This document shows positions 7,147-12,584 of a DNA stretch of 12,584 bases, piece by piece (positions within the stretch are counted from its first letter, which is position 1; each line of letters begins with the position of its first letter). Below the pieces are notes generated by a model, which saw only the letters and a list, made by a program, of their open reading frames with translations, was not told the DNA's origin and searched no databases. The stretch comes from Bacteroidia bacterium (GTDB lineage: Bacteria > Bacteroidota > Bacteroidia > SpSt-205). The translations under genes were made by a program, and so were the position numbers. The DNA lies in the NCBI GenBank assembly GCA_025060275.1, contig JANXCJ010000045.1, positions 1 through 12,584 on the forward strand, written 5' to 3'.

Positions 7147-9132
7147 ATGAAGCGACTGCTGAGGTACAGCGTGCTGATAAGCGGGCTATTTGGACAAGTT
7201 TTAGAAGTTACCTATCGTGTAGAGGTTTCCACAGTAGCAGGAAGTGGAAAAGTGGGGTATAAGGGCGGACCCGCCTTAGAAGCTTCCTTGAACAGACCTA
7301 ACGGCATCGTGGTAGATAAACTGGGAAACATCTACTTTTCCGATGATGATAATCACTGTGTGCGTAAGGTAACTAAGGAAGGACAGATAGTCTTAGTGGC
7401 AGGAAAGCCCAGACAGGCAGGCTTTGATGATGGAGACAGGGAAGAAGCTACTTTCAATAGCCCTCATGGACTTGCTATAGACCCTGCGGGCAATTTGTAT
7501 GTATGCGATTACCTCAATCATGCTATCCGCAGAATAAGCTCTACAGGGTCTGTAACCACTTTAGCCGGAGGAGAACCAGGCTTCCAAGACGGAGAGGGGA
7601 GGCAAGCGAGATTCCTCTACCCTATCGCCATAGTGAGAGATAGTAAAGGAAATCTCTGGATATTAGACGGCGGTAATCATGCCCTTCGAAAAATTACTCC
7701 CCAAGGGCGAGTTATCACTATAGCAGGTACAGGTAGCCCGGGTTTCCAGAACGGAGCAGGAAAACATGCCCAATTCAATTCCCCTGTGGGCTTAGCTATT
7801 GACAAGCAGGACAACCTCTACATCGTAGATGCAGGCAATCGTTGTATCCGTAAGGTCACTCCTCAGGGAGAAGTAAGCACACTGGTTGACCTCAACTTCC
7901 GAAGCTGGACTATAAGAGGGGAATTACTAGGAGGGCTCAGCTTCTCCACGACGGGTGGCGGACATGGTGGAGGAATTGCGGTAGACCCCGACGGAAATCT
8001 CTACATTGCTGATGGAGGGAGACATATCGTCTATCAGATCAATACAGCTGAACGTACTGTAGAAATTCTCGCAGGCACTGGAAGGCCCGGCTGGATAGAC
8101 GGAAATGGTAAGTATGCTCGCTTCTACGAGCCTGTTGAGATATGCCTCGGTGAAAAACCTAATGTTTTTTATGTTTGCGACTACAGGAATGCAGCTATTC
8201 GCAGAATCAGCATAGAAAAAATAGAAAAATATAAAAAGCCCTCTCAACGAGATACTCTTTCCTCTCCAACACCTCAGACTATCTCTTTACGCATCCAAGT
8301 TATAGCAGAGGAGACAAACGAGCCCCTTTCAGGAGTCCAGATAAAAGCCACCCCAGGACAGAAGGGCTTCCCCCTGACCACTAATCTAAAAGGAGAAGCA
8401 GAAACAGAAGTTACAGCAGGCAGCTATGTCCTCACCCTCCATGCAGAGAAAGCAGGATACCTACCTGCACAGCAGTCTATTCAAGTGGAGAAGAGCCCTA
8501 TTGAGGTCCAATTTCGTCTCAAATCTAAGCCACCAGCTGTCCGTCCTTTTCTCATAAAAGTGCTAGACGAAAACACACACGCACCCTTAGCAGATGTGCA
8601 GATAAGGCTATTTAGTGGCGGGAATCTCAGGCAAGCAGGAACCACCTCCAATAAAGGAGAATATTATCCTTCTCTTTCTGGCTCATATGATGTAGAAGCA
8701 GAGAAAGAGGGCTACTTTCCTTTCTCTCAGAGGATAGATGTACAGCCAGGAGACTCTTTCACCATTTCACTCAAACCTGCTATAAGCGGCGCTATACTAA
8801 GGGAGACCCGGATCTACTTCAAGCCGAATAGTCCTCAACTAGAGCCTTCTTCTTATCCCGCATTAGACCGTATAGCTGAGTTCATGAAAAGAAACCCGAC
8901 TATACGCCTTCGTGTCCATGGACACACGGATATCGGAGACCCTAATCCCCAGCACAATCAAAGACTTTCTGAAGAAAGAGCCATAAATGTGAGAAGCTAT
9001 CTCGTTCGCAAAGGCATTTCGCCAGATCGCATAGAAGCAGTAGGTCATGGAAATACCCAACCCATAGCTGACAATAGTACACCAGAAGGACGCGCTCTCA
9101 ATAGGCGAGTGGAATTTGAGGTAATTCCCTAA
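7147..9132 (+). CDS. NHL beta-propeller / two CRD-like domains / OmpA peptidoglycan-binding envelope protein
   Basis: 661 residues. A short signal peptide (1-16, ending LFG) precedes Gln17; there is no lipobox Cys. Residues about 50-355 hold six NHL-type propeller blades, each with a P-x-GIAVD-x-xGNLY-D-x-x-NH-IRK pattern, separated by AGTGxPGFxDGxGxxAxF linkers (near 31, 85, 140, 193, 309). Residues about 380-458 and 467-543 are two beta-sandwich repeats like carboxypeptidase regulatory domains (EPLSGVQIKATP, APLADVQIRLFS; each ends with a GSY-V-ae-xGY pattern). Residues 552-661 are a C-terminal OmpA domain: IYFKPNSPQL, VHGHTDIGD (the Asp contacts peptidoglycan diaminopimelate), NQRLSEERA and ALNRRVEFEV. 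The protein should sit in the periplasm or at the outer membrane, bound to the cell wall. The propeller-CRD-OmpA order recalls PorE of the type IX secretion system, which has in addition an N-terminal TPR and a lipid anchor. The stop abuts the rnr ATG. A ligand for the propeller is unknown. Confidence 0.9.
   Translation: MKRLLRYSVLISGLFGQVLEVTYRVEVSTVAGSGKVGYKGGPALEASLNRPNGIVVDKLGNIYFSDDDNHCVRKVTKEGQIVLVAGKPRQAGFDDGDREEATFNSPHGLAIDPAGNLYVCDYLNHAIRRISSTGSVTTLAGGEPGFQDGEGRQARFLYPIAIVRDSKGNLWILDGGNHALRKITPQGRVITIAGTGSPGFQNGAGKHAQFNSPVGLAIDKQDNLYIVDAGNRCIRKVTPQGEVSTLVDLNFRSWTIRGELLGGLSFSTTGGGHGGGIAVDPDGNLYIADGGRHIVYQINTAERTVEILAGTGRPGWIDGNGKYARFYEPVEICLGEKPNVFYVCDYRNAAIRRISIEKIEKYKKPSQRDTLSSPTPQTISLRIQVIAEETNEPLSGVQIKATPGQKGFPLTTNLKGEAETEVTAGSYVLTLHAEKAGYLPAQQSIQVEKSPIEVQFRLKSKPPAVRPFLIKVLDENTHAPLADVQIRLFSGGNLRQAGTTSNKGEYYPSLSGSYDVEAEKEGYFPFSQRIDVQPGDSFTISLKPAISGAILRETRIYFKPNSPQLEPSSYPALDRIAEFMKRNPTIRLRVHGHTDIGDPNPQHNQRLSEERAINVRSYLVRKGISPDRIEAVGHGNTQPIADNSTPEGRALNRRVEFEVIP
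9111..9128 (+). promoter_or_regulatory. Hairpin with GAGGT in its loop immediately before rnr
   Basis: GGAATT (9111-9116) and AATTCC (9123-9128) form a perfect 6-bp stem with loop TGAGGT; the loop displays a Shine-Dalgarno-like GAGGT 10 nt before the rnr ATG at 9133. It lies in the last codons of the OmpA domain, which partly constrain the bases. It could affect rnr translation by exposing or hiding the ribosome site. This is inference from sequence only. Confidence 0.35.
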
Positions 9133-11229
9133 ATGCGTCCCACCACTGCAGCGATTATTTCCCTTTTCCTTCAGAAGGGCGCTAAGAAATGGCGAATTAA
9201 TCAGCTTTTAGAACAAGTCCAGCCCCTCATAGATGAAAATCTTCTGGAAATAGAGTTAGAGACTTTACTCTCTGAGGGGTGGCTGGTCAAGGATAAAAAG
9301 GGTAGATATAGTCTAAACTTATTGGGTAGAACTTTCACAGGAGAGATACAAGTTCGTCATGAGGAGGCGTACGTAGTTTTGGAGCCCATAGAGCTGCGTA
9401 TCCTTCTTGGGGACATGCGCAGGCTTCAAACGCTTCCAGGGGAAAAAGTAGAAGTAGAAATCTATGCTGTCTACCCAGAAGAGATATTAGGAAGGATTAT
9501 CAAGCGGATAGCCCCCTCTCAGCGAAGTTTCGTAGGGATCGTAGAACAGGGAAGAAATGGAAAGCTGTATGTTTCCCCCCAGCAGCCCTTTATACCCATA
9601 GATTTTCAACTCCCAAAAGGCACACCCATGGAATTAGTTGGGCAAAAAGTAGCGGTGAGATTTCTCTCCTGGGGGCTCAAGTACCCCATAGGAGAAATAG
9701 TGGAGGTGCTTGGGTCCCCCCGACAGCATCAGACGGAAATCCATGCCATCATGTACGAATTTGATTTACCTCAAGGGTTTCCACGCGAAGTTCTTGAGGA
9801 GGCCGCTGCTCTACCCAAAGAGATACCCCGTGATGAGATAGCGAACAGGCATGATTTTAGAGGTATTCCTACTTTCACGATAGACCCCATAGATGCAAAA
9901 GACTTTGATGATGCTCTCTCCTTTCGTGAGCTTGACAACAGGATATATGAGGTAGGTATTCATATCGCAGATGTGAGCTACTATGTGCGACCCGATACAG
10001 GGCTAGACAGGGAAGCCTTCCTCCGGGGTACAAGCATTTATTTAGTAGACCGTACAATCCCCATGCTTCCAGAAAGGCTTAGTGCAGACCTCTGCTCATT
10101 GCGTCCACATGAAGATAGATTAGCCTTCTCGGTAGTTTTTCAACTGGATAAAAGTGGCAAGGTGCATGGCACATGGATGGGACGCACCCTCATTCGGAGT
10201 GAATATCGCTTCTCCTACGAAGAGGCTCAAACTGTCTTAGAAACCGGCAAAGGACCTTTCGCCTATGAGCTCCAGATGCTGAATACTATAGCCCAAACCC
10301 TTCACAATCTAAGAATCAAAGAGGGGGGAATCCGCTTTGAAACAGAAGAAATAAAATTTCAGTTGGATGAGGCATTTCGCCCCACCAAAATTCTGATTAA
10401 GGAAAGGACGGATGCACACAAACTCATAGAAGAATTTATGCTGCTTGCTAACCGACAAGTAGCGCTCTTCCTCTCTAAGCACAAAAACCTACCCACAGTT
10501 TACCGCGTGCATGATATTCCCAAGCCAGATAAGCTCAGAGCGCTGAAGCTATTCTTAGAGGGGTTTGGATATACTATCGATCTACGCAGTAGTAGAGCCC
10601 TCACCTCTTCCCTCAACGAACTAATAGAAGAAATAAAGGGAAAGCCAGAAGCCCAGATCATTCAATCTGTCGCTATTCGTTCAATGCCAAAAGCTCTTTA
10701 CACCACAAATAATATAGGGCACTACGGTTTAGGATTTCCTTATTATACTCATTTCACAAGTCCTATTCGGCGTTATCCTGATCTCTTGGTACATCGTACC
10801 TTAGGGGCACTTTTAGAAGGGCAACCCCCTCCCTATACAGACCGAAACCATCTGGAAAAGCTATGCAGGCACAGCTCCCAGCGTGAAAAAATCGCTGAAC
10901 AAGCTGAAAGAGCCTCCACACGCTACAAGCAGCTTGAATTCATATCTCAGATGGAAGGCAAGATCATGGAAGGGATTATCGTGGGGATAGAGCCATGGGG
11001 GTTATATGTAGAACTTAGAGAGACTTTAGCAGAGGGACTTATTTCTATCCGCCATTTACCTACGGACATTTATGAGCGAGACCCCTATGGGCACGTACTC
11101 AAAGCCCGTTATCAGAAGCGTCATTATCGGTTAGGAGACCCCGTAGAAGTGAGAGTAATAGGAGTAGATTTTGATAAACGGCTTGTAGACCTGAGTCTTG
11201 TGTCTCATAGGGGCGAAAAGATATCTTAG
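9133..11229 (+). CDS. rnr: Ribonuclease R (RNB family 3'-5' exoribonuclease)
   Basis: 698 residues, near the family length. RNase R is a processive 3'-5' exoribonuclease that degrades structured RNA and takes part in mRNA and rRNA decay. Domains in order: a winged-helix-like N-terminus (about 1-65), cold-shock OB domains (about 68-195), the RNB catalytic domain (about 240-570) and a C-terminal S1 domain (about 609-690). The RNB active site is complete: TIDPIDAKDFDDAL with Asp251, Asp257, Asp259 and Asp260, spaced as the four metal-binding aspartates of RNase II. The family signature YYTHFTSPIRRYPDLLVHR (537-555) is also present. There is no long basic tail after S1, unlike E. coli RNase R. 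The ATG directly follows the TAA of the preceding gene with no gap, so it is co-transcribed and probably translationally coupled; the GAGGT hairpin described at 9111-9128 lies upstream. Confidence 0.97.
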   Translation: MRPTTAAIISLFLQKGAKKWRINQLLEQVQPLIDENLLEIELETLLSEGWLVKDKKGRYSLNLLGRTFTGEIQVRHEEAYVVLEPIELRILLGDMRRLQTLPGEKVEVEIYAVYPEEILGRIIKRIAPSQRSFVGIVEQGRNGKLYVSPQQPFIPIDFQLPKGTPMELVGQKVAVRFLSWGLKYPIGEIVEVLGSPRQHQTEIHAIMYEFDLPQGFPREVLEEAAALPKEIPRDEIANRHDFRGIPTFTIDPIDAKDFDDALSFRELDNRIYEVGIHIADVSYYVRPDTGLDREAFLRGTSIYLVDRTIPMLPERLSADLCSLRPHEDRLAFSVVFQLDKSGKVHGTWMGRTLIRSEYRFSYEEAQTVLETGKGPFAYELQMLNTIAQTLHNLRIKEGGIRFETEEIKFQLDEAFRPTKILIKERTDAHKLIEEFMLLANRQVALFLSKHKNLPTVYRVHDIPKPDKLRALKLFLEGFGYTIDLRSSRALTSSLNELIEEIKGKPEAQIIQSVAIRSMPKALYTTNNIGHYGLGFPYYTHFTSPIRRYPDLLVHRTLGALLEGQPPPYTDRNHLEKLCRHSSQREKIAEQAERASTRYKQLEFISQMEGKIMEGIIVGIEPWGLYVELRETLAEGLISIRHLPTDIYERDPYGHVLKARYQKRHYRLGDPVEVRVIGVDFDKRLVDLSLVSHRGEKIS

Positions 11230-11233
11230 CTCT

Positions 11234-12178
11234 GTGTGGAATGTTGCCCAATATGAAGCTGAGCTTCTCTCCCTCTGCTGGCCTGAAATGGGAGAATGGG
11301 AGAAATGGATGCACTATGCCTTAGCTGGGGGAGGAAAAAGACTGAGACCCTGGCTCGCATGGCTAAGTTATGACTTTTATACAGACCAGAAGGGAGATTG
11401 GCAGGAGGCTCTACCCCTTCTCAAGGCGATTGAGCTACTTCATACTTTTACTTTAGTCCATGATGATGTGATGGATCATTCTGCCTGGCGAAGGGGAAGG
11501 CCTACAATCTTCAAACAGACAGACGAAAATACTGCAATTCTTATAGGAGATGCCCTTTTGATAAGTGTGTATGAAGTACTATCCAACTTACAGCCAAGTG
11601 CACTGCCAGAGGTAACTCGCATCCTTTCACGAGCTGCATACAGGGTATGTCATGGGCAGCTCTTAGACTTACAACTATCTCGCAAGCCTACCTACGAGGT
11701 CTCTATGGAGGATTACATGCAAATGATATTAGAAAAAACTGGAGCTCTTATGGGGGCAGCGTTAGAAGCAGGCGCAGCCCTCGCCGGCGCCCCTCCAGAA
11801 GAGAAAGAGAAGCTGAGAAAAACCGGTGAAGAAATAGGGCGATTCTTCCAGCTTCAGGATGATTATCTAGATGCGTTTGGAGAACATACGGGTAAGGCAC
11901 AAGGAGGGGATATAGCAGAGAGCAAAAAAACCTTCCTCTGGCTATGGGCTTATGCAGAAGCTGATCCAGAGGAGAAAAGGCTCTTGGAAGACGAGCAGCT
12001 CACGCCAGAGAATAGAAGAAGGGCAGGCCTCGCCCTTTACGAAAAACTAAAGCTGCGAGACAAAGGAAAAGCCCTCTTAGAGCAAACATATCAGAACCTG
12101 CAGAAGCTGATTGATACTGTACTTCTCGCTCCAAAGCTAAGAGAAGTGGGGGCTCTCCTGTATAATCGGAAGTTATGA
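11234..12178 (+). CDS. Polyprenyl (short-chain trans-isoprenyl) diphosphate synthase
   Basis: 314 residues from the GTG at 11234, 5 nt after the rnr stop. A TTG at 11198 would give 326 residues and overlap rnr by 32 nt. No in-frame ATG lies before the conserved part, so the start is uncertain. The enzyme condenses isopentenyl diphosphate with allylic diphosphates. Using GTG numbering, motifs are GGGKRLRP (32-39, diphosphate and Mg contacts), the first Asp-rich motif HDDVMD (76-81), RRGRPT (86-91), EKTGAL (167-172) and the second Asp-rich motif QDDYLD (208-213). The first motif has no two-residue insertion, unlike bacterial IspA. Phe is at position -5 before it, an aromatic chain-length-limiting residue. 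A short product (C15 or C20) is therefore more likely than an octaprenyl-type product, by inference. It closely follows rnr. Confidence 0.9.
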   Translation: MWNVAQYEAELLSLCWPEMGEWEKWMHYALAGGGKRLRPWLAWLSYDFYTDQKGDWQEALPLLKAIELLHTFTLVHDDVMDHSAWRRGRPTIFKQTDENTAILIGDALLISVYEVLSNLQPSALPEVTRILSRAAYRVCHGQLLDLQLSRKPTYEVSMEDYMQMILEKTGALMGAALEAGAALAGAPPEEKEKLRKTGEEIGRFFQLQDDYLDAFGEHTGKAQGGDIAESKKTFLWLWAYAEADPEEKRLLEDEQLTPENRRRAGLALYEKLKLRDKGKALLEQTYQNLQKLIDTVLLAPKLREVGALLYNRKL

Positions 12179-12181
12179 CAT

Positions 12182-12189
12182 TAACTTTG
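12182..12189 (+). promoter_or_regulatory. -7 box before the TPR protein gene (predicts a leaderless transcript)
   Basis: TAACTTTG is a perfect TAnnTTTG match that begins 3 nt after the polyprenyl synthase stop and ends exactly 4 nt before the ATG at 12194. The spacing equals that seen at the yqgE and T9SS cargo genes. A CTG at 12158-12160, 21 nt upstream, is the best but imperfect -33 candidate. Confidence 0.6.
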
Positions 12190-12193
12190 CTTT

Positions 12194-12584
12194 ATGCGGA
12201 TCTCGGTTGGATTCTTGTTGTACTCCTTTGTATCGGCTCAAAGCCTTCTGGACAGTGCTAATGCCCTACTCAAGCAGGGAAAATACGCTCCAGCTCTTGC
12301 TATGTATGACTCGCTTTTGCGCACGCAGGCGATGCCAGATACCCTAAGGCTGCGGGTTTATCTCAAAGGAGCTGAGGCGTGGGGTGGGGTGAATAAGCCT
12401 AAAGAAGCTCTCTCATGGATAGCGCTGGCGGAGACGCTGGCGCTGCGGCTGCGAGACACGCTTCGGTATGCAGAACTTCTGGGCTGGAAAGGGCTGTACT
12501 ATCGGCAGCGCGGGGCGTATGTGGAGGCGGAGGGGGCCTTACAGCGGGCTATTGGGCTAGTGGAGGGGGTAGGTGGGCAGCCGA
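12194..12584 (+). CDS. Secreted TPR-repeat protein, 5' part (truncated by window end)
   Basis: Open from ATG 12194 to the last base with no stop, giving about 130 residues. Residues 1-15 (MRISVGFLLYSFVSA) form a short signal peptide before Gln16. From residue 18 the sequence shows tetratricopeptide-like helical pairs: LLDSANALLKQGKYAPALAM at 18-37, then GAEAWGGVNKPKEALSWIAL (59-78) and LYYRQRGAYVEAEGALQRAI (about 100-119). TPR units mediate protein contacts; in Bacteroidota such exported proteins include T9SS-associated proteins and the sensor parts of histidine kinases, and the rest of the gene is needed to decide. Base use shifts inside the gene: 19 of the first 60 codons end in G, against 41 of the following 70, with a strongly G-rich coding strand. 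The start is supported by the TAnnTTTG box 4 nt upstream. Confidence 0.85.
   Translation, partial: MRISVGFLLYSFVSAQSLLDSANALLKQGKYAPALAMYDSLLRTQAMPDTLRLRVYLKGAEAWGGVNKPKEALSWIALAETLALRLRDTLRYAELLGWKGLYYRQRGAYVEAEGALQRAIGLVEGVGGQP

Noticed and set aside
7927..8247. 106-codon minus-strand open frame within the propeller gene
   Set aside because: It is antisense to conserved NHL blades and has no family features or promoter.
11218..11227. Perfect palindrome AAGATATCTT at the end of rnr
   Set aside because: A single 10-bp palindrome in coding sequence with no loop or T-run; within chance expectation and not a terminator.

Overview
The window reads as a chromosomal segment from a member of the phylum Bacteroidota, probably an uncultured or poorly studied lineage. 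Four things support this. A 1,094-residue surface protein ends in a type IX secretion (T9SS) C-terminal sorting domain. Perfect TAnnTTTG promoter boxes, the Bacteroidota -7 element, lie directly upstream of several genes. All three signal peptides end in a small residue followed by Gln (the Bacteroidetes Q-rule). Shine-Dalgarno sequences are largely absent. Base composition is close to balanced, except for a G-rich stretch at the right end. I see no phage, transposon, CRISPR or integrase signatures.

Layout. 2-892 (+): the 3' part of an NADP-type isocitrate dehydrogenase with the long Thermus-like C-terminal extension. 893-1050: a short convergent intergenic gap with at most a weak terminator. 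1051-7012 (-): five genes transcribed leftward, in transcription order a YqgE/AlgH protein, a small conserved protein, a GT61-type glycosyltransferase, an FkbM methyltransferase and the large T9SS beta-helix cargo protein. The first four are overlapping or nearly abutting and look like one operon; the cargo gene has its own promoter. 7013-7046: a 34-bp divergent promoter region with one perfect TAnnTTTG box on each strand. 7047-7119 (+): tRNA-Gly(CCC). 7147-12178 (+): a beta-propeller/CRD/CRD/OmpA envelope protein, RNase R with zero spacing, and a polyprenyl diphosphate synthase. 12194-12584 (+): the 5' end of a secreted TPR protein that runs off the window.

The most notable signals are two. 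First, a promoter-start module: TAnnTTTG, exactly 4 nt, then ATG, seen at three independent protein genes (4335 minus, 7012 minus, 12194 plus). This places the expected transcription start on or next to the A of the start codon and predicts leaderless mRNAs. Second, the 661-residue propeller/CRD/CRD/OmpA protein has a domain order like that of the T9SS component PorE, although it lacks PorE's TPR domain and lipobox. It shares the window with a T9SS cargo gene and a secreted TPR gene. Functionally the window mixes housekeeping (TCA cycle, RNA decay, isoprenoids, tRNA) with envelope and surface biology.
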